Counted from the first letter of the stretch, positions 1 through 6,048 are shown. The stretch: DNA of 6,051 nt from an uncultured Bacteroidales bacterium (GCA_946406095.1 CAMJJO010000109.1:1-6051); one strand, 5' to 3'. The notes: generated by a model from the letters alone, not told the origin. A program made the numbers and translations.

Positions 1-633
1 TTCTCGAGCTGCTCAAGTATGAACAAGGCCGGTAAGGGCACCCTTTGGGGAGCAGGCGGCGGCGCAATCGCAGGCGCAGCCCTCGGTTATCTGATCGGCG
101 GTGACGTCAAGTCTGCAGCCATCGGTGCAACCGCAGGCACAGCAGTAGGTGCAACCACCGGAGCACTCATCGGCCAGAAGATGGACAAGAAGGCAGCAGA
201 ACTTGCAGCCCTCAATGCCAAGGTCGAGACCTTCGAGATCAACGGCCTGGAGGCAATCCGTGTCACTTTCGACAACGGTATCCTCTTCAAGACCAACGAA
301 ACCGTCCTCAGCCCTGAAGCAGAGAAGTCCATCCAGAACTTTGCCGCAGCAATGGCAGACCTGCCGGACACCGACATCACAATCTGGGGCCACACCGACA
401 ACACCGGCACCGCAGCAGTCAACCAGCGCATCTCCAAGCAGCGTGCAGCAGCCGTCGAGAAGTGCCTTGCACAGGCTGGCCTGAAGAACAAGATCGTTGC
501 CGAGGGTAAGTCTTTCGACCTTCCCGTTGCAACCAACGACACCGCTGAAGGCCGCGCTCAGAATCGCCGCGTCGAGGTTTATGTGACCGCCAACGAGGAT
601 ATGATCAAGGCAGCTGAAGCTGGCACCCTTTAA
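1..633 (+). CDS. OmpA-family peptidoglycan-binding lipoprotein with glycine zipper (5' end outside window)
   Basis: Probable outer-membrane lipoprotein whose C-terminal OmpA domain binds peptidoglycan non-covalently and tethers the envelope. The frame is open from base 1, which reads FSSC-SSMNKAGKG. FSSC looks like a lipobox, so the real start and signal peptide lie left of the window and the ATG at 19 is internal. Counting from that Met: a glycine-zipper stretch rich in GxxxG at residues 11-52, a short linker, then an OmpA_C domain at about 80-190. In it GHTDNTG carries Asp127 and ISKQRA carries Arg142, the same 15-residue spacing as E. coli OmpA Asp271/Arg286, which contact diaminopimelate. 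NRRVEVYV closes the fold. The gene ends in tandem TAA TAG. Strong preference for codons such as GCA, ACC and AAC suggests high expression. The family call is firm; the cellular role is inferred from the family. Confidence 0.93.
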   Translation, partial: FSSCSSMNKAGKGTLWGAGGGAIAGAALGYLIGGDVKSAAIGATAGTAVGATTGALIGQKMDKKAAELAALNAKVETFEINGLEAIRVTFDNGILFKTNETVLSPEAEKSIQNFAAAMADLPDTDITIWGHTDNTGTAAVNQRISKQRAAAVEKCLAQAGLKNKIVAEGKSFDLPVATNDTAEGRAQNRRVEVYVTANEDMIKAAEAGTL

Positions 634-635
634 TA

Positions 636-2414
636 GTGCTCTCAAAGCGCTACATAAAGCTTATACTCCCACTCCGCCTGGAGTGGGAGCCTTGTTATTG
701 GCTGGACAGAGACGTTCAGGCAGGCCAACGCGTGGTCGTTCGCTTCGCAGGAAGAAGGACGGTCGGCGTAGTGTCTGAAGTGAACGTCTCCCCAGACATT
801 GACGAATCCCGCATCCAGCCGGTGCTGGATGTCGAAAGCGGGCTGGATCCCATCTCTCCGGAAGAAATCAGCCTCTGGCGCTTCATTGCAGATTATTATC
901 TCTGCACCGTCGGGGAGGTCTATAAAGCCGCATATCCGGGTCTGAAAACCGCTGCAGAAGAAAGCAGCGCCCGCAGCCAGCAGCGGAAAGAGGCGTTGGA
1001 AGAACGCACCGTGGAAGTCTGGAAACAGCGCATTTCAAGGCTGGAAGCCCGCCTGCAGGCGAAGGATGCGGATCTTGCAAAAAAGCACGGAGAGGCCGTG
1101 CGCTCCCGTCTGGAAAGCCAGCGCAGGGAGATAGCGGCCGAGCTTCAGGCCGCAAGGGACAGGCTGGCTTCGTTCAGCCACAGGCTGGACATTTCCGAGG
1201 ACTGGTCCGTACTGCTGGCCGGAATCCCGGAAGAAGCCCCGGAGCCGGTTCTGCAGCAGGCAATTGCAGCAGGCAAGCCGGTGCTGCTGAAATCCTCCGA
1301 CCGCATCCATAATTATGTATTGGCAAGCGCAGAGCAACTCCGGAAAGGGAAGAACGTCTGCATCCTGGTGAATGAGATCGCCCTTGCCGGCAGCCTGTGC
1401 GAGGCCCTCAAGGCCAGTTTCGGCGAGTTGGTGCTGGTGCATCATTCGCAGATGACCCGTGCCGCCCAAAGGCGCATAAACGACGCCATCCGCTCCGGCA
1501 GGCCTTATGTCCTGGTGGGCACCCGCTCCGCCATCTTTGTCCCACACAGGGACCTGGGGCTGATTATCGTAGACAATGAGGAATCCCCTTTCTACAAGCA
1601 AAGCGACACCGCCCCCCGCTACAACGCCCGCGACTGCGCGGTCCAGCTGGCGCGTATCCACGGTTGCAGCATCATCCTGGGCTCCGCCTCCCCTTCCCTG
1701 GAATCCATACTGAATGCCCGCAGCGGCCGGTATTGCATGGTAGACCGCAATCCCGACGGGCGTGAAATGCATCCCGGATGCAAATTTACACTTATAGATA
1801 TTCCGGCAGAACGCAAAAAGAACGGAATGGACGGGGTCTATTCCCGCAAACTGCTGGAGGCTATGCGCTGGAGCAAACGCACGGCGCTTATCAGGGGCTT
1901 CGAGAAGCCTGAGGAACTGGGAGAACCGCAGGCAGATGTTTTCACCATCCCCCAGGCGGCCAGGACCGACCTGTCCGCTTATGACCTGGTGGCCATCCTC
2001 AACGCCGACGCCCTCTTCGACCCTGCGGATTTCCGTTCGGACGAACACGCATTCCAATATCTGGAGCGTCTGAAGAGCATCTGCCCCAAATTGATGGTCC
2101 AGACCAGACAGAGCGGCCATCAGGTATTCTCTATCGGTTCGGCGGAAGCCCTTCTGGAAGAACGCCGCAACTTCAACATGCCGCCATATTTCCGGCTCAT
2201 CGAATTCCGGGTGCGGGACCAGCGCACTGCTGAAGCCCTTGGCAGAAACCTGGAAAAAGCCGGATTCTCCCCCATGCCCGCCGCTGAAGGGGTTCGGGTC
2301 GCGCTCCCCCGCGACAAGCAGCTCCAGGAGAGCAAAAGAAAACTCCGGAAAACCATAGAGGCCTTCCGGAGCACTTTCAAAGCCGATGTCGTAACGGACG
2401 TCGACCCAGTCTGA
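636..2414 (+). CDS. Helicase-deficient PriA homologue (primosomal protein N'-like)
   Basis: PriA recognises stalled forks and starts replisome reloading; the canonical protein of about 730-820 residues is a 3'-5' DNA helicase. This one has 592. Residues 1-105 match the 3'-end-binding domain (ILPLRL, VQAGQRVVVRF, ADYYLCTVGEVYKAAYPGLK). Residues 105-185 are a charged coiled coil where the winged helix should be. Lobe 1 (about 190-360) aligns well: NEIAL, LVGTRSAIFVP, RYNARD, ILGSASPSLES. The Walker A loop, however, reads KSSDRIHN (219-226), DEEH reads DNEE (313-316), the eight-Cys zinc region is absent, and the motif VI region is LERLKSICPK. The C-terminal domain (about 505-592) is kept, ending VVTDVDPV. 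The GTG start overlaps the second stop of the OmpA gene; no Met occurs nearby and the N-terminus fits the family. The ORF is intact, so a retained non-helicase role is likelier than a pseudogene. Confidence 0.85.
   Translation: MLSKRYIKLILPLRLEWEPCYWLDRDVQAGQRVVVRFAGRRTVGVVSEVNVSPDIDESRIQPVLDVESGLDPISPEEISLWRFIADYYLCTVGEVYKAAYPGLKTAAEESSARSQQRKEALEERTVEVWKQRISRLEARLQAKDADLAKKHGEAVRSRLESQRREIAAELQAARDRLASFSHRLDISEDWSVLLAGIPEEAPEPVLQQAIAAGKPVLLKSSDRIHNYVLASAEQLRKGKNVCILVNEIALAGSLCEALKASFGELVLVHHSQMTRAAQRRINDAIRSGRPYVLVGTRSAIFVPHRDLGLIIVDNEESPFYKQSDTAPRYNARDCAVQLARIHGCSIILGSASPSLESILNARSGRYCMVDRNPDGREMHPGCKFTLIDIPAERKKNGMDGVYSRKLLEAMRWSKRTALIRGFEKPEELGEPQADVFTIPQAARTDLSAYDLVAILNADALFDPADFRSDEHAFQYLERLKSICPKLMVQTRQSGHQVFSIGSAEALLEERRNFNMPPYFRLIEFRVRDQRTAEALGRNLEKAGFSPMPAAEGVRVALPRDKQLQESKRKLRKTIEAFRSTFKADVVTDVDPV
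666..699 (+). terminator. Perfect 10-bp hairpin with T-rich tail inside the start of the PriA-like gene
   Basis: CTCCCACTCC (666-675) and GGAGTGGGAG (680-689) pair perfectly around the 4-base loop GCCT. The downstream bases CCTTGTTATT are T-rich but broken by G and A. It lies 33 bases after the OmpA-family stop and over codons 11-18 of the PriA-like gene. Its shape is that of an intrinsic terminator for the highly expressed lipoprotein gene, which would also limit transcription into the PriA-like gene. The tail is weak, so it could instead be a partial attenuator or an mRNA-stabilising 3' stem. Confidence 0.5.
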
Positions 2415-2417
2415 TTA
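2412..2417. other. Abutting convergent stop codons
   Basis: The plus-strand PriA-like gene ends with TGA at 2412-2414, and the minus-strand lipoprotein gene ends with TAA read from 2417 to 2415. No base separates them, and no hairpin with a T tract is visible within about 30 bases on either side. Both transcripts must therefore run into the opposite gene before ending. Confidence 0.9.
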
Positions 2418-3227
2418 CTGAAGCTTGTAAACTACAGGGAATACATAGTTGACAGCCACAGGCTCGCCATTCTGCATACCGGGAGTCCAGGCGGGAGCGG
2501 AAGAAACGACGCGGACTGCTTCTGCATCGAGTTCGGGATCGACACCCCTGACAACCTTCACGTTCTGGATGGAACCGTCCTTTGCAACCTTGAATTTGAG
2601 GAGCACGCGGCCTTCCTTGCCGGCGGCCTTTGCATTCTCGGGATACTCGATCTGGCTGGCAACCCACTTGCCGAATTCATCGGCACCTGCGCCACCGAAA
2701 CCGGGCTTCTGCTCCACGAGGATGAAAGGAATACCCTCTTCTTCTGCCTCTTCTACAGCTTCTTCGGTAGCATTGGCGGCAGCCTCAGCGGCCTCTGCAG
2801 CCTTCTTTGCAGCATCTTCTGCGATGCCTTCTGCAGCGCCTTCCACAATCTCTTCTGCCTTGTCGGCTGTTTCAGCGGCGGCTTCTACAGCGGCCTTCTC
2901 GAGAGCGGGAAGTTCGATTCCGCGGAGCTTGAGGAGAGCGTCGATTTCTTCTTCATCGACACCATTGTCCTCGAGGGTGACATCGAATGCATCGTTGAAG
3001 ATGGCATCGAGTTCCTCATCGTCCTCGATCTTGAACTTCTTCAGGACAGCCTGCTTTGCAGCGACAGCCTCTTTGATGGCGGCGTCGTCACCGGATGCGA
3101 TAGCGGTCACAAGAGCGTTAGCAGCTTTCTGTGCCTCTGCGGAAACGGTTTCAGCCGAGGGCTTCTTGGTGTTGCAAGCCACAAGTACCATTGCGGCCAT
3201 TGCAATCAGAGTTAAAACTTTTTTCAT
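2415..3227 (-). CDS. Lipoprotein with Ala/Glu-rich stalk and C-terminal TonB domain
   Basis: A 270-residue envelope protein. It has a lipoprotein signal (MKKVLTLIAMAAMVLVAC, lipobox with Cys18), an acidic helical region of unknown fold at about 22-105, an Ala/Glu/Lys-rich probable helical stalk at about 108-165, and a TonB_C domain at about 170-270. The domain shows VEQKPGFGG, YPENAKAAGKEGRVLLKF, KDGSIQNVKVVRGVDPELD and a WTPGMQNGEPVAVNY-type end, all typical of Bacteroidota TonB C-termini. In classical TonB this domain touches TonB boxes of outer-membrane receptors and the N-terminus is a transmembrane helix working with ExbB/ExbD; here the anchor is lipid, so energised transport is doubtful. 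CNTKKPS shows no obvious acidic surface-export signal, suggesting a periplasmic orientation. The gap from the NamZ-like gene is 28 bases with no recognisable promoter or Shine-Dalgarno, so co-transcription is likely. The domain call is firm; the function is unknown. Confidence 0.88.
   Translation of the reverse strand: MKKVLTLIAMAAMVLVACNTKKPSAETVSAEAQKAANALVTAIASGDDAAIKEAVAAKQAVLKKFKIEDDEELDAIFNDAFDVTLEDNGVDEEEIDALLKLRGIELPALEKAAVEAAAETADKAEEIVEGAAEGIAEDAAKKAAEAAEAAANATEEAVEEAEEEGIPFILVEQKPGFGGAGADEFGKWVASQIEYPENAKAAGKEGRVLLKFKVAKDGSIQNVKVVRGVDPELDAEAVRVVSSAPAWTPGMQNGEPVAVNYVFPVVYKLQ
2733..2906 (-). repeat. Low-complexity Ala/Glu/Lys repeat encoding a helical stalk
   Basis: Residues 108-165 of the TonB-C lipoprotein consist almost wholly of Ala, Glu, Lys, Asp and Gly in degenerate units such as AAETADKAEEI, AAEGIAEDAAKK and AAEAAEAAANATEE. 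The composition predicts a long solvent-exposed helix or coiled coil linking the N-terminal region to the TonB_C domain. The DNA is correspondingly repetitive, so length variation between strains is plausible. Confidence 0.7.
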
Positions 3228-3255
3228 AATGATAAATGGTTAATAAATAGTAGGA

Positions 3256-4314
3256 TTACTTGATTCTCACAGGTTGGTCGCCATAGAGCAGGAAACGCTT
3301 GGCCTTGCGTATCCATTTCTGTTCCTCGCTCTTGACGTGTTCTTCCACGATGTCGAAGGTTATGCCTCCGCGAAGATACTCCGCCATCACAGGGTCTGCA
3401 AGACGGCCGTATAGGCTGTCGGAGATGTGGAATTGGGAATACCTCTCGCCCAGCCAGTGCATCAGCTGGATTGTGTGCAGAAGAGAATGATAGCGGGTGC
3501 CGGGAGTAAGTATGAACTGCCAGCCGAAGCAGCGTTCGCCCTCGTAGAGGCCTGCGAGGGGGATGAACGAGCAAGGCCTGGCCAGTACTCCGTCCGGCAC
3601 GGGGACAGGGTTTGCCTCGGGCTTGATGAAGGGGGCGCCTATCATTTCGTAGGGGCGCACCGTCCCGAGCCCGGGATTCACGTTGGTATCTGTCCAGAGT
3701 TTGCCGCCGCAATAGAAATAAGGAGTGAAGACCCCGGCGAAATCCGATGCAGGAGGAATCATCCAGGGCATCAGCGTACGTGCGGTGGATGCGAGCTCTG
3801 CCGAAATGACGTGAAGGGATATTTGGGCCCCCACCTCGCTGACATACATCTGGGCTAGCTCGCCCAGGGTCAGCCCGTGCCTGTGCGCCGCGGCAGGAGT
3901 CCACACGTCGGTCTCGCCGGCAGGAAGGGTTCCCTCCACATCGCGCCCGGCAGGATTGGGATGATCCACTATATATAGCGCCGGAGCATCCTCCATGGAC
4001 GCCAACAGCGATATCAGGCGCAGCACGTCGATGGTGATGGGGAAATACCTCGACCCGGCGTCCTGCACCTCCACCACGACCGCGTCCAGATCCTTAAAAT
4101 CTTCTTCCGAGAAGGAAATGTGGGCAGTGCCCGGCAGGGCTTCGTCCCCGGGGAGGAATATCTTTGCAAGATTCCCTCTCCGGCGGAATATGTCATATAG
4201 ATAGCTTTCCTTTTCCGCATCCCAACAGGCCTGGGTACAGAAAACACCGACCTTGCCATCACGCAAGGCCCTGTCCATCTGGTCTTCTATGGGAGTGGTG
4301 CGGAAAGAGAACAT
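3256..4314 (-). CDS. Divergent DUF1343 / NamZ-type (exo-beta-N-acetylmuramidase-like) protein, no signal peptide
   Basis: NamZ enzymes remove terminal MurNAc from peptidoglycan fragments and are normally exported proteins of about 400 residues. Family marks seen here: KVGVFCTQ (21-28), VVEVQDAGSRYFPI (80-93, for the usual DIQDxGxR), YIVDHPNPAGRDVEG (114-128, for LDRPNPxxGxxVEG), HGLTLGELAQMY (146-157), and TNVNPGLGT plus PYEMIGAPFI (210-230). Differences: 352 residues; the N-terminus MFSFRTTPIEDQMD is not a signal peptide; an in-frame TGA at 4350-4348 with no intervening ATG excludes a longer start; the FSPEHG segment reads FLPGDEA (53-59) and the following loop is about 25-30 residues short; the EGTN and S-GRGT loops read TDTN and NPGLGT. 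ATG overlaps the glmM stop (TGATG), implying translational coupling. The family is likely; a conserved activity is doubtful. A cytosolic role near amino-sugar metabolism is inference. Confidence 0.8.
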   Translation of the reverse strand: MFSFRTTPIEDQMDRALRDGKVGVFCTQACWDAEKESYLYDIFRRRGNLAKIFLPGDEALPGTAHISFSEEDFKDLDAVVVEVQDAGSRYFPITIDVLRLISLLASMEDAPALYIVDHPNPAGRDVEGTLPAGETDVWTPAAAHRHGLTLGELAQMYVSEVGAQISLHVISAELASTARTLMPWMIPPASDFAGVFTPYFYCGGKLWTDTNVNPGLGTVRPYEMIGAPFIKPEANPVPVPDGVLARPCSFIPLAGLYEGERCFGWQFILTPGTRYHSLLHTIQLMHWLGERYSQFHISDSLYGRLADPVMAEYLRGGITFDIVEEHVKSEEQKWIRKAKRFLLYGDQPVRIK

Positions 4315-4316
4315 CA
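4312..4316 (-). promoter_or_regulatory. TGATG stop-start overlap of glmM and the NamZ-like gene
   Basis: On the minus strand the glmM stop TGA (4316-4314) and the NamZ-like ATG (4314-4312) share base A4314. Such one-base overlaps usually mean that ribosomes ending glmM restart on the next gene, giving linked synthesis in one operon. No separate promoter or Shine-Dalgarno is evident. Confidence 0.85.
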
Positions 4317-5726
4317 GCCTATGATTTTGTTTGCTAGGGCGACAACCTCATTGCCTAGGGCGACTGCGCGCTCCTCGGTAGGGGCTTCTGAATATACACG
4401 GATGATGGGTTCGGTGTTGGACCTGCGGAGATGCACCCATTCACGGGCGGCTTCGAAGTCCACCTTGACTCCGTCTATGGTATTGACTTTCTCGTTCTTG
4501 AAGGTCTCCTTCATCGCGCCCAGGATCTTGTCGATAAGGGCGCTGTCCGAGAGGTCGATGCGGTTCTTGGCAATGAAATATTGAGGAAGCGTCTTCTTGT
4601 ATTCGCTGACTTTCAGGCCGTTATGGGCGAGTTTGCTGAGGAAGAGGGCGACTCCAACCATCGCATCGCGGCCGCAGTGGCTGGCAGGATAGATGACTCC
4701 CCCGTTGCCTTCGCCGCCTATCAGGGCGTTCACCTCGTGCATCTTGGTGGTCACGTTGACCTCGCCTACGGCAGATGCATAATAGGTGCCTCCGTGGGCC
4801 TCGGTGACATCCCTCAGGGCGCGGCTGGAGGAAAGGTTGGAAACGGTGGCGAGGTTCTTGACGCCCTTCCGCACAGCCTCGTCCAGCAGATAATCCGCAA
4901 CCGCCACGAGAGTGTATTCTTCCACGAAAGGATTGCCATCTTCGCAGATGAAGGCGAGACGGTCCACGTCGGGATCCACGCTAATGCCAAGGTCTGCTTT
5001 TTCGCGGACGACGGTGGCGCTGAGCTCGGTCAGGTTCTTGGGAAGAGGTTCGGGATTATGGGCGAAATCCCCCGTGGGCTCGCCGTAGAGAGTGATGCAT
5101 TCCACTCCCAGCTTCTGCAGGAGACGGGGCATTATGATGCCTCCGACAGAGTTGATGGCATCCAGCACCACCTTGAATCCGGCCTTCCGGATGGCCTCGG
5201 CGTCAACTGCCTCGAGGGCGAGGACAGAATCAATATGCTCGTCGGTGTAGTCGTGTTCGGTGATGTGCCCGAGCTCATCCACATCCGCGAAATCGAATTC
5301 TCCCTTTTCTGCGCAGTCCAGGATGGCCTGTCCCTGCGCGGCGGTAAGGAATTCGCCCTGCTCGTTCAGGAGCTTGAGGGCGTTCCACTGACGGGGATTG
5401 TGGGATGCGGTGAGGATGATGCCGCCGTCGGCGTTTGCAAAGCGCACCGCCAGTTCGGTGGTGGGGGTGGATGCGAATCCGCACTTCACCACATCCACGC
5501 CGCAGGCAATCAGGGTGCCGCACACGAGGTTTTCTACCATGATGCCGCTGATACGGGCGTCGCGGCCGACCACAACTTTATACTTCGCGCCGTTGGGAGC
5601 TTTGCGCTTGCGGAGTTCGCTGCAATATGCGTAGCAGAATTTGACTATGTCTACGGGAGTGAGAGCGTCTCCTGGAGCGCCTCCGATGGTCCCTCTGATT
5701 CCGGATATAGATTTTATCAACGTCAT
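4314..5726 (-). CDS. glmM: Phosphoglucosamine mutase (phosphohexomutase family)
   Basis: Cytosolic enzyme converting glucosamine-6-phosphate to glucosamine-1-phosphate, the step before UDP-GlcNAc in peptidoglycan and LPS synthesis. At 470 residues it has full family length and all four signatures: TASHNP with catalytic Ser108 (106-111), Mg-binding DPDVDR (251-256), sugar-selecting GEGNGG (338-343), and phosphate-binding RRSNTEP (434-440). The N-terminus TLIKSISGIRGTIGG is the usual substrate loop and fixes the start at 5726. The 60-residue upstream extension to 5906 is non-homologous and would run through a terminator and into rpmE2. The GEGNGG and QWNALK variants are typical of Bacteroidota and archaeal-type members, which are often annotated phosphoglucosamine or phosphomannomutase, so substrate is slightly less certain than family. 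It is first in a likely operon with the NamZ-like and TonB-C lipoprotein genes, with a -7 box six bases upstream. Confidence 0.92.
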   Translation of the reverse strand: MTLIKSISGIRGTIGGAPGDALTPVDIVKFCYAYCSELRKRKAPNGAKYKVVVGRDARISGIMVENLVCGTLIACGVDVVKCGFASTPTTELAVRFANADGGIILTASHNPRQWNALKLLNEQGEFLTAAQGQAILDCAEKGEFDFADVDELGHITEHDYTDEHIDSVLALEAVDAEAIRKAGFKVVLDAINSVGGIIMPRLLQKLGVECITLYGEPTGDFAHNPEPLPKNLTELSATVVREKADLGISVDPDVDRLAFICEDGNPFVEEYTLVAVADYLLDEAVRKGVKNLATVSNLSSSRALRDVTEAHGGTYYASAVGEVNVTTKMHEVNALIGGEGNGGVIYPASHCGRDAMVGVALFLSKLAHNGLKVSEYKKTLPQYFIAKNRIDLSDSALIDKILGAMKETFKNEKVNTIDGVKVDFEAAREWVHLRRSNTEPIIRVYSEAPTEERAVALGNEVVALANKIIG

Positions 5727-5732
5727 AACGCG

Positions 5733-5740
5733 CAAATATA
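5733..5740 (-). promoter_or_regulatory. Bacteroidota -7 promoter element for glmM
   Basis: Read on the minus strand, TATATTTG matches the TAnnTTTG -7 consensus of the Bacteroidota primary sigma factor at every fixed base. Only CGCGTT lies between it and the glmM ATG. No TTTG -33 element is present 19-21 bases upstream, where the terminator stem of rpmE2 sits. The T-rich run just before the box may matter instead. Its position between a terminator and a start codon favours a real promoter; chance occurrence in this AT-rich gap is the alternative. Confidence 0.55.
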
Positions 5741-5741
5741 C

Positions 5742-5772
5742 AAAAAAAGCAACGACCTTGTCGCTGCTTTTT
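5742..5772 (-). terminator. Intrinsic terminator of rpmE2
   Basis: Minus-strand RNA folds GCAGCGAC - AAG - GUCGUUGC, an 8-bp stem (one G-U) flanked by an A run before and seven U after, which extends the pairing by A-U. It begins 24 bases after the rpmE2 stop. On the plus strand the wobble becomes an A-C mismatch, so the hairpin is built for minus-strand transcription. It separates rpmE2 from the glmM unit. Confidence 0.88.
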
Positions 5773-5796
5773 GTTATCCTTTTAAGAAAGAAGCAA

Positions 5797-6048
5797 TTAT
5801 TTCTTTCTTGCCTTGTATCTCTGATAGAACATATCAACACGGCCGGCGGTGTCGACGATCTTGGTCTTGCCGGTGTAGAACGGATGAGAAGTGTTGGAAA
5901 TCTCAACCTTTACGAGGGGATACTCGACTCCGTCCAGGGTGATGGTCTCCTTAGTGGTGGCGCAGCTCCTGGTGATGAAGGTGTCCTCGTTTGACATATC
6001 CTTGAAAACTACAAGACGGTAGGATTCGGGATGGATTCCTTGTTTCAT
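5797..6048 (-). CDS. rpmE2: 50S ribosomal protein bL31, type B (zinc-independent form)
   Basis: Structural protein of the large ribosomal subunit near the central protuberance, contributing to the bridge with the 30S head. The 83 residues are full length for type B: MKQGIHPESYRLVVFKD at the start, EISNTSHPFYTGK at about 49-61 and DTAGRVDMFYQRY at about 66-78. There is no CxxC pair; the only Cys is residue 29 in TRSCATT, so this is the zinc-free form. In several bacteria that form replaces the zinc-binding one under zinc limitation, but in many Bacteroidota I believe it is the usual copy, so no Zur control is inferred. Only three bases upstream of the ATG are visible, so its promoter lies beyond the window. 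A strong terminator follows. Confidence 0.95.
   Translation of the reverse strand: MKQGIHPESYRLVVFKDMSNEDTFITRSCATTKETITLDGVEYPLVKVEISNTSHPFYTGKTKIVDTAGRVDMFYQRYKARKK

Noticed and set aside
19..21. ATG as start of the OmpA-family gene
   Set aside because: The frame is open to base 1 and encodes FSSC just before it, a lipobox-like site, so the Met is in the mature protein.
13..645. 210-codon minus-strand ORF, very Cys-rich
   Set aside because: Fully antisense to the OmpA-family gene; its Cys and Gly content merely reflects GCA/GCC codons on the other strand.
1035..2120. 361-codon minus-strand ORF
   Set aside because: Antisense to the PriA homologue, with no recognisable family; the plus frame has clear homology.
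636..2414. PriA homologue as a pseudogene
   Set aside because: No stop or frameshift in 592 codons, well-kept terminal domains and in-frame replacements; relaxed selection cannot be excluded without relatives.
2449..3243. 264-codon plus-strand ORF rich in Ser and Ala
   Set aside because: Mirror of the Ala/Glu-rich lipoprotein gene; low complexity and no domain.
3228..3255. Separate promoter for the TonB-C lipoprotein gene
   Set aside because: No TAnnTTTG or spaced TTTG in the 28-base gap or the adjacent end of the NamZ-like gene; read-through is simpler.
5727..5906. 60-residue N-terminal extension of GlmM
   Set aside because: No homology, crosses the rpmE2 terminator and overlaps rpmE2 by 110 bases; MTLIKSISGIRGT is the normal family start.
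4431..5942. 503-codon plus-strand ORF
   Set aside because: Antisense across all glmM motifs, the terminator and part of rpmE2; long only because of GC-biased third positions.
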